DNA of 64,000 nucleotides from an uncultured Lachnospiraceae bacterium (lineage in GTDB: Bacteria > Bacillota > Clostridia > Lachnospirales > Lachnospiraceae): contig CAJTMC010000017.1 of assembly GCA_910577115.1 (NCBI GenBank), positions 16,052-80,051 on the forward strand. The letters run 5' to 3'. The notes below the pieces were generated by a model. It did no database searches. It was not told the DNA's origin and saw nothing but the letters and a program-made list of their open reading frames with translations. Position numbers and translations under genes: made by a program. Positions 11,101 to 17,327 of the stretch are shown piece by piece. Numbering within the stretch: position 1 is the stretch's first letter; every line of letters begins with the position of its first letter.

Positions 11101-12975
11101 AAGGTCTGCGAATGTATTTGAATTATCGCCTTCTCCCTTATCAAGCATATATGGATATTCCAGATCCATGCTGACAGAATAAGTGCCTTCTCTTAAATTT
11201 ATTTTATTTTCGCCCTCCGCACCATTTAACTCATATTTACACTCGCCCCGTGTAAATGTCATGGTTCTGTTGTTCAGGCTAAAGGCATCATCAAAACTTT
11301 CTGCAGAAACTGTAACTTCCTGCTTTTGTTTTTCTGTAAAAGTAATTGTTTTATTTGTTATGTCGCCTGTTTGTACTTCAATGCTGTTCACATCAAAAGT
11401 ATAATCCTCTAAATAAGTTGATTTCGCGCTTACTGTATATGTTGAATTGCCTGCCAATTCAACAGAATACTCATCATTTGTAAGGTCTGATCTTTTTACA
11501 TTAATTTTTTCACTGCCTTTTGTAAAAGTAAGTACCAAGTCATCAAGATTATCGTCTCCCGAAACCGCAATCTTTCCTGATACAGATACTCTGGTAACTC
11601 CCTGCACTGTAATATCCTTAGTTTGGGCGTCTAATTCTGCAGCCGCTTTATTGGCAACTGTTACTGATGCATTACCGCTTATTGAGTAATTTGAATCGCT
11701 TAAACTGATTTCATATGTTCCCGCATATAATTTAGCAGTATATGTATATGCTGAACCTTCTTTTGTTATATTCACCTTAGTTTGAACTTCATCTTCATCC
11801 GTAAATATAACCTGAGCCCCGTCTGCCAATGTCGTTATGCCTGTAATAGAACCTGACACCTCTGCTCTTTGGTCCATAACAATATTTTTGCCATTTTCAC
11901 CTGTTGCAAGATATATTCTATCAAAGGCGACTTTTGCTTTTCTCATTGCAAACATTCCAATATACTGATATTGGCTGTCCGTACCTGTAAGAATTACTGA
12001 ACTGTCAGTATAAGTTTTGTCATCAATTTGAATCGTATAAGCACTTCCATCAAATGAAATGCTTAAATTATATACATTTCCTGCCTGTGGTTCACTAACA
12101 GTAATATTTCCGGGATTTCTGTTTACACTTTTTCCAGCTTCCCTTTTTATTCCACCTGTGGTAGTCTTTCCACACATACCCGCTGCTATATAAGCAGTAT
12201 TCATCCCTGCCACATTGTCATCAATGTACATATCATCACGTGCCATAAGTCCAAAAGCCGATTGACTTTGACTGCTTACTGTTTCTATATCTTTAAGCAC
12301 TGCTCTTGCCTTAAGTGTAAATGGTTCGGTGGCACTTAACTGGTAATAATACATTGCAAGTCCATCATTACTACCTCCAAGCTTAGCTTTAGCATTTATA
12401 TCTGCCACATACATATTGCCATCCGTGTCTTCCTTTATCTCAAAATTACCAGTTGTAATATCAGATTTATTCACTGTTCCAAATACGCTTCCTTTAAAAA
12501 CAGCGTAATCTTGCCACTTATCACTGGATGTCGACGGCGGTGCATATTGCAAACTCTCATCCTTGTCATCTTTCTCTTCGTCCTCTACTGTAGTCTTCTC
12601 TTCACTCTCTTTTACTGTACTCTCTTTCTCCCCGCTCAAAGAAGACTCCGTCTCGGAAGCCTGTTCCTCATCCTCTGTTGTTGTCTCGGGTGTCTCCGTT
12701 GCTTCGGCTGTCTCTGCAGAAGATTCCTGCACTTTTGTATCATCTTCTTCGCTTGAAGCATTATCCTCATCTTTTGAGACTGCTTCAGACGCCTTTTCAC
12801 CGTCGCCGGAATCCTTGACTTCCGCTGTTTCCTCTTGATACTCCCCGCCAGTATCCGTGGAAGCCTCAGCGGCAGCTGCGGTTATTCCTGATGGTGCCAC
12901 GCTTGAAAAAATCATCGCGCCTGAAAGCACCAATGCCAATATCCGCTTTGCCAGTTTGTTCTTTACTTTCAGCAT
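2185..12975 (-). CDS. Giant secreted multidomain pectin methylesterase (CE8), 3596 residues
   Basis: This protein de-esterifies pectin outside the cell. Residues 1-37 are a signal peptide, and 38-145 are an acidic Glu/Ser/Thr-rich linker. Residues 150-375 look like a concanavalin-type lectin fold. Ig-like modules then alternate with WDF-type modules that start near residues 643, 935, 1147, 1537 and 1677; these may bind carbohydrate (inference). The esterase domain spans about 2160-2480: GTYREQ (region I, near 2188), QDTVY (near 2343), DFLFG (near 2366) and LGRPW (near 2428). The usual Gln of region II (QAVAL) appears as Ala (AAIAI), so one oxyanion-side residue may be missing. Six chitobiase C-terminal-like repeats (VEKGTKVTL, YYTTDG) cover about 2525-3045, and Ig-like repeats with YTG and GKATV motifs fill the rest. 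No LPXTG or SLH anchor is seen. The start has AAAAAGGAGGAAG upstream. Confidence 0.9.
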   Translation of the reverse strand: MLKVKNKLAKRILALVLSGAMIFSSVAPSGITAAAAEASTDTGGEYQEETAEVKDSGDGEKASEAVSKDEDNASSEEDDTKVQESSAETAEATETPETTTEDEEQASETESSLSGEKESTVKESEEKTTVEDEEKDDKDESLQYAPPSTSSDKWQDYAVFKGSVFGTVNKSDITTGNFEIKEDTDGNMYVADINAKAKLGGSNDGLAMYYYQLSATEPFTLKARAVLKDIETVSSQSQSAFGLMARDDMYIDDNVAGMNTAYIAAGMCGKTTTGGIKREAGKSVNRNPGNITVSEPQAGNVYNLSISFDGSAYTIQIDDKTYTDSSVILTGTDSQYQYIGMFAMRKAKVAFDRIYLATGENGKNIVMDQRAEVSGSITGITTLADGAQVIFTDEDEVQTKVNITKEGSAYTYTAKLYAGTYEISLSDSNYSISGNASVTVANKAAAELDAQTKDITVQGVTRVSVSGKIAVSGDDNLDDLVLTFTKGSEKINVKRSDLTNDEYSVELAGNSTYTVSAKSTYLEDYTFDVNSIEVQTGDITNKTITFTEKQKQEVTVSAESFDDAFSLNNRTMTFTRGECKYELNGAEGENKINLREGTYSVSMDLEYPYMLDKGEGDNSNTFADLTVGQNAATYTVKVKERDVWDFTAGDPMLKSGGTTGTDVNYNGLLITANGSSTKFDVQPANKRVQFNLNTEVKIPVKGTGTVTIKMLNNTTGYSIENNGQYTNKPDGSYLLLKATKSGEYLESITVERTADYAPVATAEVTGEIDFPGGTLPADFKLVFKSADGDMPEVTIDETQAKPAYTVSLQKDTEYTISATGANDYEITAPAPATVTTADDTTVNITFAEKQKYGVNFDISSYDNKLVQSKVKVTFTHADGDKHVITDLGQAQLRDGVYSIALNDLYPYMLDPASSKSLEVKGADATCTLNFVERTIWDFSTSTDPMMLESGNKTGTTYNGLVLTGGKFDVRVDDKQVQVNDGTTVKIPVSGKGKVQIVSAGANYTNYTVDGVAATDPNGEYSYDVTNAAETDQYVTLVSGPNTYLKKIVVTREEVPGNEEEITGKIVFPTGETIPAGLTLTFTPATGTAVEATITGDEYTVTLNQGVTYTVSVTGASGYNFTPAKMSTATTDKTITFTKKPAVTRTEWSFKKDSELRPVMTADKNISEGKTGTFEGLEIDATNNGKFNVTNNNDWAQVNKGTIIKVPVNGASYVTLTWYNDESYTVDGIKNTVSENKTGETFTCEGKDGYVTIDVSEKGGYLGIIKVDPIPVIKISGSVTLPSGAPGGLSVIFTEKTDRASKFVIETEIKSDNTYEAELYTGAKYGITLSDETYGVTIPEGAEVDVAKGASDINQDITAEGMTLAKVTGNVIFPEGKDIPADLKFKFAEKDGTHTVEDIAGNDGTYEATLKKDTVYTVTATGTRINDYKLVTSELNTAAAATDITFEDQETHKVTITFTSFDENAINPAEVALVFTNVNEEGYTYEKKGSDEILLRDGTYSVSVSANYPYVADTPAQLKVEGAAVTDYALHFSKRTEWNFGRGSSYMQGAVDIGEGKTGTLDGLEIDASNGGKFSTKGRDDWAQVNGDPTKNPATYTIIKVPADGPTEVTVKIYGGEKYTVDGVENNETANGKEETFVCQGTDGFATITVTKGGYFGYIRVKAIEEVVVPDNRKIDVWDFGGKVEEDTDKYENHVTAAKWISADLINAGVEKPTFKADGEYAFGDLTITHKSGDRLYSELGNSDAEFKKLLYSISGSGSNKKYDDYQAVGAWYCAGTGSSDTRNITIKAVSGDKIVVYAGQHLSGSQYGPNTCYFEGQGLAKGQKDSVVLGSGQIFQKVEFIAEKSGSYKIWMECQGAGKAMYHRVMRIPGVKVSGTIDTKTYDIGSDYTVKFVNQTTKQETVATVEGKNFEVSLAGGYDYLAVLSGAPGYGFTSDSKNITIPADSPAITGKVLAVEQKSMYVYSGKFVGFADGYDVSRLAVTMVPPADSNADSVNLEINKENKTFEAHLETGLEYTIQMEGVDDYVVSSAPTINKVEDCEEDIAVRLKPRHEVTGGFIGLEGESKVTELKFTLLDEKGNPDSNYAYTATVNDSSYSVKLRNGEYVADATVSGGNYEKLDAHVTVAGEIVYKDLMFVAKTTATIPRASDIYVGYPGKKNNYNTVREAVKAAERMTPKPTNEAERITVHIAPGTYREQVIVNTPYITFTNDEAPNGKVTLTWYYGIGYAYYSAKNGFYDEARAHDKQIKGNADRWGCAVQVKSAYFRAENIIFENSFNRYITEEEIADGVEVHTEGTDSGITFVRKAGLTNAQVASKAATERAAAIAIDADHAEFYQCEFYGSQDTVYTGSGGVHSYFKKCLLEGNTDFLFGDSNSVYDECELCFAGYSDTDKKYGGYIAVNQADSKHGYLFTNCTITRGKTYNNGFGDLGRPWRAGARVIFADTTQMSADLITDAGWQDMSGASAKDNPNYYEYNTKLPDGTEIVPKDGTVRKLKYKQPDVLPVKADYFDGWTPMYLTYDETKVVKEPVSSATSSDVETGTTIELSCATEGATIYYAIGESKPADDGWTPYEEGKPVSLGTTEGKVTVWAYAEKDGIKSNVTSFEYNVVSRENLIKAPEASVTPGEVEKGTTVTLSCATEGANIYFTIDGTEPTKKAELLYKKQAIVINKTTTIKAIAVKDTNVSAPVSEFTYTVKGETPVQVEAPTADVEQGKVDKGTKVTLTSATAGAYIRYTTDGTEPSGTNGIEVLSPAVITIDKTMTIKAVAVKEDCLDSASVTLEYTVEESSLPILSKVTALPGTGAAVVKGAKVTLTSAEGADIYYTTDGKDPATNGTKAASPVEITIDKAVTIKAIARKAGYQDSEAAEFSYTITDTPSTKLTNPVATPDSGEVEKGTKVTLASAEGADIYYTTDETDPTTGSTKYTEAITINEAVTIKAIAVKEGYDNSDVVSYTYTVKTTDPGTSVAEPKASVAQGLVEKGTKVELTSATEDAIVYYTLDGTNPTADSTPYTTPIVIDTTVTIKAVAIKGTAASAVVSFKYTVSELPAETVIVVRLEDCEIIVPSIIRNTGKNADLRQPSTTYVTYKYTTASGDTKIVKFAEGLDYEVNWNGGSEDDPNIYSVTLTGLGRGIDGRTVDGFIIDPNSVRTVEYKVVDKPSKNDPVKVVDISKAKISLDASAKNAFYTGYAIEPGIVCKNLPAGLSEKDLSIAYRNNINAGKATVIVSAKPSADDDNTMYVGSKTLTFNIKKAKLNRKSTTSAAEIRISWDKDFNFGSNNYTGTPVTVKGLELKTTKDRALKIGEDYTVTYKNNTKAGKATVTVKGIGNNVSGSWTERITINPVDMSRFKFDTEGVTLPYSPKGAKLTSVTATDPYGNRYFLKEGRDYTAKYTYSDKRKKAAGSTVRVTISGKGACKGKNIEVAKFDIVAADFATCITVPDDIYVDAAAKNLGKALAKATVVKNTAGVKLNLGKDYTLIYDAAAKTITIKPIDTKNYVANSRYTVRYRIAKNLAKERNFVFNKKASMSYDGRNPVQLTAEDIVNFVGPEYKLGVNIEIVPGSYKNNTRKGTGSVTVRGISGVDGGFYGQKVLKFKIVDK

Positions 12976-13042
12976 ATATCTTCCTCCTTTTTATTGTGTT
13001 CAGGGCGCAAAAAGCCCATTTACACCCTAATGCTATATTATA

Positions 13043-13073
13043 ATTATAAAGCATGACACCGCGTCATAGTCAA
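13043..13073 (-). promoter_or_regulatory. Candidate promoter of the giant pectinesterase, with an inverted repeat between -35 and -10
   Basis: Read leftward, TTGACT (13068-13073) and TATAAT (13043-13048) are 19 bp apart, which is longer than ideal; a second TATAAT lies 6 bp further on. The spacer carries ATGAC-N5-GTCAT (13053-13067), a possible operator that would let a repressor block the promoter. The operator role is inferred from position only. Confidence 0.45.
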
Positions 13074-13096
13074 TTCAATTTTTACAAATTATCCCA

Positions 13097-13140
13097 CAAA
13101 AAATAACCGTCCATGCTGTATATTTTGCACAAACGGTTAT
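13097..13140 (-). terminator. Terminator downstream of the 13.4-14.2 kb Rpn gene
   Basis: ATAACCGT (13103-13110) pairs with ACGGTTAT (13133-13140). The loop is long (22 nt) and contains a further TGC/GCA pair. Leftward the stem is followed by six T residues (13098-13103). It would end transcripts from the Rpn gene before the pectinesterase promoter. Confidence 0.6.
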
Positions 13141-13187
13141 CTCCATATGCTCCTATCCTTCGTCATTTCCCACAGTACACCTCTATT

Positions 13188-13337
13188 TCGTCAATGCTCC
13201 CATAATAAGGAGTTTTCACCCTAATCCTTTCGGGCGTTTTGTGGTACGAGCCAATTCCTCCTACGCTTTTGTGTTCAACAGGCTGTGCCATTCAGCAAAC
13301 GGACTTACACGGTCCTTGTCCGGCTTCTTTTAAATCG
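13188..13337 (-). pseudogene. C-terminal fragment of a broken Rpn-family nuclease gene
   Basis: Translated leftward, this stretch reads KPDKDRVSPFAEWHSLLN followed by TKA, a stop, EELARTTKRPKGLG, another stop and KLLIMGALTK. It matches the middle of the intact Rpn protein at 19837-20769 (TPDREKPNPLDEWHSLFN, then AKTEEDLDMIKRQTRNLG). The frame has at least two stops, so it is not functional. The N-terminal part of the same gene type lies at 14405-14524, on the other side of an intact but different Rpn gene. Confidence 0.7.
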
Positions 13338-13369
13338 TTATTTCAATGCATTTTGGGGATTTCTTATAA

Positions 13370-14233
13370 TTACATCCAATATCTGTCCATATATCCCAAA
13401 GCCTGTTCATCATCAAGATTATATTTTTCTGCTACTTTAGCAAACATACTATTTCTGTCTACGCCTAACTCCTTTCCGGATTCTATCATCAGCTTAATTC
13501 CATGCTCGCGCTCTTGTTGTTTTCCTTTTTCTATTCCTTTTTCTATTCCTTTTTCTATTCCTTTTTCTATATTCTCCTGATCTCGCATTAACAACGTCAT
13601 ATACTCATGCCTCCATTCTCTGTTTTTCCTTGCCTGTTTTACTGCTTCTTCTAATTTTCTTACAAAAGCATCATCTGATTTCTTGCCCGCCACGTAATCC
13701 AAAAACGTCCTTAATTCCTTGCCGATATCGTCCATTTTACTGGACGCATTTAAAAATATCTTTGTCGTCCCATCATTCAAAGCAATGCTGTTATCCTCTT
13801 TACAGAGATTTTCAAAGGTATAAATATGCCTTCCCATGCCAAATGAATCAAACGGGCTTATAAATATAATATAACTTGGTTTCAGCTTACTGTATAATTG
13901 CCCCTTGTCTATCATCTGCAGGTCAATCATGCTTTGATAATACCGTGTCCTTTTGGGAAGCTCCTTCGTATCGGTCACCTGCATTTCTATGTCATAAACC
14001 GTCCCTTTGCCGTCCTTCACATATACATCAAGCCTGACACTTTTCGCATCTGCGTCTGACCGAATGCTCTTTTGCAGTTCTGGATATTCTATACGATCTA
14101 TCTGCAATTCCGGAAGGATTCTTTGGAGCAGCTCTTTGCATAATTCCGAATCCTGCATCACTTTCCCAAACAGGAAATCGTTTTCAATCCCTAACTCTTC
14201 CCATACAACGTACTCTTTTATCTCTTTTTCCAT
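13370..14233 (-). CDS. Rpn-family recombination-promoting nuclease / PD-(D/E)XK putative transposase
   Basis: Members of this family carry an N-terminal PD-(D/E)XK nuclease fold and are linked to recA-independent recombination. The visible core is NDFLFGKVM, then RLDVYVKD and, after about 8 residues, YDIEMQV, giving the Asp and Glu-x-Gln of the active site. The C-terminus carries a run of IEKG tetrapeptides encoded by 12-bp direct repeats (about 13528-13572), followed by a basic tail. I chose the ATG at 14233 because AGGAAG lies just upstream; an ATG at 14287 would add 18 residues but has no clear ribosome site. The gene sits between the two halves of another Rpn gene. Whether it is still active is not visible. 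Confidence 0.75.
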   Translation of the reverse strand: MEKEIKEYVVWEELGIENDFLFGKVMQDSELCKELLQRILPELQIDRIEYPELQKSIRSDADAKSVRLDVYVKDGKGTVYDIEMQVTDTKELPKRTRYYQSMIDLQMIDKGQLYSKLKPSYIIFISPFDSFGMGRHIYTFENLCKEDNSIALNDGTTKIFLNASSKMDDIGKELRTFLDYVAGKKSDDAFVRKLEEAVKQARKNREWRHEYMTLLMRDQENIEKGIEKGIEKGIEKGKQQEREHGIKLMIESGKELGVDRNSMFAKVAEKYNLDDEQALGYMDRYWM

Positions 14234-14404
14234 TCCTAACTTCCTGCTTTCTGCCATTATTTCATATGGAACAATCCGTTCTGGCATCTCAATATAATTT
14301 TACCCGGCGATATCTATAATAAAGCAATCCCTTCCTCTTGCGTTGTTCACATAAATCCCCCGTTTTTGTTTTGATATTTTTTAAAATAATGTATTCATTA
14401 TTCA

Positions 14405-14524
14405 CACTGTTTTAATACTCTCGAGCGGAATTTCCAACACGTCGCTGGTAAAGTGCTTCCTCACCGTACCATTTTTCATGACTTCCTTGATGCAAAAGTC
14501 ATACTTTAGTGGTATTATCTTCAT
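14405..14524 (-). pseudogene. N-terminal fragment of a broken Rpn-family nuclease gene
   Basis: Read leftward from an ATG at 14524 the sequence gives MKIIPLKYDFCIKEVM, then KNGTVRKHFTSDVLEIP and LESIKTV, then a stop. This is nearly the same as the start of the intact gene at 19837 (MKLIPLKYDFCIKEVM). The homology continues upstream of the ATG: TCAAAAGAAAACCAATTGAA is shared. It ends abruptly near 14405. The matching C-terminal part lies at 13188-13337, with an intact, unlike Rpn gene in between. The remaining bases between 14287 and 14405 show no gene. Confidence 0.8.
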
Positions 14525-14625
14525 TATAGCTTCTACCTTTGTCTGTTTCAATTGGTTTTCTTTTGAAATTAATTTTTCACTATAATAAAAGCATACCCTA
14601 TATTTTTCGTTTCCGCATTGGACTT

Positions 14626-15921
14626 TTAACCCAATACAATCAGTTTCCAGGCAATCACTATTTTACAGCAAAATCCCCCGCTTTTATGATTATAAAAGTG
14701 TACACTCCAATGATGGAAATCCACTATCTGCCGCACAAGGCGGATACCCAATCCATGCTCTGGCAGCTTGCTTGGTTTTCTCAATGAATTAAATCTCCGA
14801 AGCTGTCTGCCGTTTACGCCGCACCCGTTATCTGACAGTTCCAACACATAGTTTCGAAAGACCAGGGAGCGATGTGCCGTCAGGGATACCGAAATTTCAC
14901 ACCCCTGTGGATTGTGAATGACGGCATTATTTATGAGATTTTCAAGCAATCGTTTTATCAGCTCTTTGTCGCCTTTAATATATAACTGCTCCAGCTCCTC
15001 AGAAATACTGACACGAATGTCATATTTTTCATCCATGTTTCTGTTCAGAATTTCGCAAATTGTGTCGCGGATAACCGCAGGCAGCAGAATTTTCTCTTTC
15101 TTCCAGCTTCCCATCCCATAGGTAAGCTTATTCTCTGTGTTCAGGTTGGTGACCAAATTTTTGATGCGCACAGCCTGTTCCTCAATCGCCTCCGCCCTCC
15201 GCAAAATGCCGTTTGCAGGAAACGGTGTATTAGCCGCGCCACCTGTACAATCCGTATCGGTGCTGTCTGGCACCAAATGCAGGATTTCGTCCGCATAGCC
15301 AAGCACCAAAGAGAGCGGTGTGCGAATGTCGTGTGATACGCCTGCAATCCATGTCGTGCGCTCCTTTTCGCGTCTGCGGTGGTCGTGCTTTACTGTAATA
15401 AATGTTACAAACAGAAAGACTAACAGATTGACTGTAATCATGGTCGGGAAGGTGTACAAATATGCGTTAAGTGTCGTTTTATGATAGATCAATGTGTACT
15501 TCCATGTCTCTCCCTTTTCTGTTCCAACCACGACAATTCCGTTATCCGTAATATGGGTATAGACGGGATAATCATGCAAGTAATATCTCGAAAACTTCAA
15601 CGCATCTTCTATTGTATACTGGCGGGGCAGCTCCTTTGGCATATGATACTCCCACAGCACTGTACCGTCGCTATCCATCAAAAACACAAATCCGTTATGT
15701 GCGTCAACATAATCGGCGCCTTCTTGTGTCAATGAATACGTTATATTGCCGTTTTCCTTTGCATTCGTTTCAAGACGGTTTGCCACATATTTTGCAGATA
15801 CACTTTCTTTTTGTTCGTCCACAGAGATATATGCCAGTATCAATATGTCTGCGAAAATCAAAAAAACAAGTGTTCCAATTGTCAATACAATATATTTTAT
15901 AAGATTTTCCAATCTTCTCAT
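14626..15921 (-). CDS. Sensor histidine kinase of a two-component system
   Basis: The 431-residue protein has a membrane segment at about 10-32, an extracytoplasmic sensor region to about 150, a second membrane segment around 160-182, and a HisKA domain with the phospho-accepting His in VSHDIRTPLS (near 198). The C-terminal ATPase domain shows the N box (LLENLINNAVIHN, near 330), the G1 box (LSDNGCG) and the G2 box (HGLGIRLV). It lies 14 bp after its response regulator, so the two are co-transcribed. The adjacent divergent ABC exporter suggests this kinase senses an antimicrobial peptide or its action on the envelope (inference from context; the stimulus is unknown). Confidence 0.88.
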   Translation of the reverse strand: MRRLENLIKYIVLTIGTLVFLIFADILILAYISVDEQKESVSAKYVANRLETNAKENGNITYSLTQEGADYVDAHNGFVFLMDSDGTVLWEYHMPKELPRQYTIEDALKFSRYYLHDYPVYTHITDNGIVVVGTEKGETWKYTLIYHKTTLNAYLYTFPTMITVNLLVFLFVTFITVKHDHRRREKERTTWIAGVSHDIRTPLSLVLGYADEILHLVPDSTDTDCTGGAANTPFPANGILRRAEAIEEQAVRIKNLVTNLNTENKLTYGMGSWKKEKILLPAVIRDTICEILNRNMDEKYDIRVSISEELEQLYIKGDKELIKRLLENLINNAVIHNPQGCEISVSLTAHRSLVFRNYVLELSDNGCGVNGRQLRRFNSLRKPSKLPEHGLGIRLVRQIVDFHHWSVHFYNHKSGGFCCKIVIAWKLIVLG

Positions 15922-15935
15922 AGTGCTGCGTTCCT

Positions 15936-16634
15936 TTAATCCTTGAGTTTATATCCTAATCCTCTGATATTAAGCAAATGCGCCGGTTTTGACGGATTTT
16001 CCTCAATTTTCTCGCGCAGGTGTCTGATATGCACCATCAGGGAATTTTCATAGCCATAGCTGCCGTCAGGCCAAAGGGTGTCGCACAGCGTATTGATTGA
16101 CAGAATGCGCCCTTTGTTTTCACACAGCTTTTTTAATAGGGCATATTCTTTTGCGGTCAGCGGATAGCTCTCATCGCCTGCATTAATTGTACCTGCGCCC
16201 CAATCTACGGTTGCTTTTCCGATTGTTTCAACGGCATTTTCCTCGTTTATGTGGTATGTTCGTTTTAAGATGGACTTTACGCGAAGCAGTAGTTCTTCGG
16301 GCAAAAAAGGCTTTGTGATATAATCGTCCGCACCCAGTCCAAGTCCTCTAAGACGTGCCATATCCTCGTCACGCGCCGAAAGAAACACAACGCATACGCT
16401 GCTGCCCTTTACGCGCTTTATCTTTTCAAACAAATGAAATCCGTCGCCGTCGGGGAGCATGACATCCAAAATCAGAAGGTGATATTCCTTTTCCTGAATC
16501 AGCTCCATCGCCTGAGCGCTGTTTGCCGCCGTATCCACATATTGATAGCCTTCGTTTCTTAGCAAGTCCTCCAGCAATTTTAACAGCGGCGCTTCGTCAT
16601 CGACTAAAAGGATTTTGCTGTTGTATAGTGTCAT
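15936..16634 (-). CDS. OmpR/PhoB-family response regulator
   Basis: The receiver domain has the acidic pair in LLVDDE, the phospho-accepting Asp in LILDVMLPDGDG (residue 57 from this start) and the conserved Lys in YITKPF. The C-terminal half is a winged helix (AKEYALLKKLCENKGRILS, then VHIRHLREKIEENPSKP). I chose the second of two close ATGs (16634 rather than 16640) because AGGGG stands 7 nt before it. The direct repeats at 16779 and 17204 are plausible binding sites. It is transcribed away from the ABC exporter it probably controls. Confidence 0.88.
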   Translation of the reverse strand: MTLYNSKILLVDDEAPLLKLLEDLLRNEGYQYVDTAANSAQAMELIQEKEYHLLILDVMLPDGDGFHLFEKIKRVKGSSVCVVFLSARDEDMARLRGLGLGADDYITKPFLPEELLLRVKSILKRTYHINEENAVETIGKATVDWGAGTINAGDESYPLTAKEYALLKKLCENKGRILSINTLCDTLWPDGSYGYENSLMVHIRHLREKIEENPSKPAHLLNIRGLGYKLKD

Positions 16635-16778
16635 TTCCATACCCCTTTTCTATTTTGATTTCTATTCCGTTTTTATTTCAACTTTCTGTGATGATTTCTC
16701 TATTCCATATCTATTTGCATTATCTTCGTTTATTATAATATATCTTTTTTCTATCGGCATCTACTCTGGTCAAAAATT

Positions 16779-16796
16779 AAGGTAATTATAAGAAAT
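16779..16796. promoter_or_regulatory. Candidate response-regulator box (11-bp-period direct repeat), copy 1
   Basis: AAGGTAAT is followed 11 bp later by AAGAAAT, within TTAAGGTAATTATAAG. The same pattern recurs at 17204-17222. OmpR-family regulators bind direct repeats with about one helical turn between half-sites, and this copy lies in the region between the divergent regulator and the downstream small gene. The rest of 16635-16973 shows only A+T-rich, promoter-like sequence and no gene. Confidence 0.4.
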
Positions 16797-16973
16797 CAAG
16801 AATTATTTTGTCTTTTCAGACACTTATAAATATCTTGCATAAGTAAATAACATATAGTAAAATGAATACACTAAACACCAATACACGTTGCGAATCGTTT
16901 TATTACACCCGATAAAGAGTCACTCTGATGTCACGAAAACAACCTGTCATTATCAATTGAAATGGAGGATTTT

Positions 16974-17144
16974 ATGAGTAATAAAGAAAAAGTAGTCCGG
17001 CTTTTGGACAGTGTCCCTGATTATAAAATGGGTTACGTTTTAGCATATGTGCAGGGCATCACCGCTGATGAAGAAGCTGATGATTTGTTCTGCAAACAAA
17101 TAGCGGACGATTATATAAACGATCCCGATCAAAAAAACGTATAA
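16974..17144 (+). CDS. Small protein of 56 residues, unknown
   Basis: The start ATG at 16974 has GGAGG 5 nt upstream, which is better than the ATG at 16962. The product (MSNKEKVVRLLDSVPDYKMG, then YVLAYVQGITADEEADD) is acidic and probably alpha-helical, with an amphipathic Leu/Val pattern. It resembles small antitoxin-like or DUF2281-like proteins in style, but no toxin gene is next to it. It lies between the two response-regulator boxes and upstream of the ABC exporter, so it may belong to that regulon. I do not recognise a function. Confidence 0.6.
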   Translation: MSNKEKVVRLLDSVPDYKMGYVLAYVQGITADEEADDLFCKQIADDYINDPDQKNV

Positions 17145-17203
17145 TTGCTGTATTTTCTAAATTTTTCCACATTCTATAAAAAATTCCTATTTCCCACAAA
17201 TTT

Positions 17204-17222
17204 AAGGTTATTATAAGGTTAT
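17204..17222 (+). promoter_or_regulatory. Candidate response-regulator box, copy 2, before the ABC exporter
   Basis: Two perfect AAGGTTAT half-sites start at 17204 and 17215, 11 bp apart. About 11 bp further on stands TTTAAT, a possible -10. A box covering the -35 position is the typical layout of a promoter activated by an OmpR-type regulator. The matching sequence at 16779 supports a shared regulator; binding has not been shown. Confidence 0.5.
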
Positions 17223-17327
17223 TTTCATTTTGCTTTAATGTACGTAATTTATGATTTATCACAAGAACGAAAAAAACATTCAATCATTATTACATTTTAC
17301 ACATGGAACAGAAAGGAATGAGGCAAA

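Noticed and set aside
2185..12975. Many rightward frames of 60-160 codons opposite the giant pectinesterase
   Set aside because: They lie antisense to a continuous, domain-rich gene, lack ribosome sites and have Cys/Ser/Phe-rich compositions typical of reverse-strand shadows.
13500..13575. Short tandem repeat considered as a CRISPR array
   Set aside because: The units are 12 bp, directly adjacent and in frame within a coding region (IEKG); there are no spacers.
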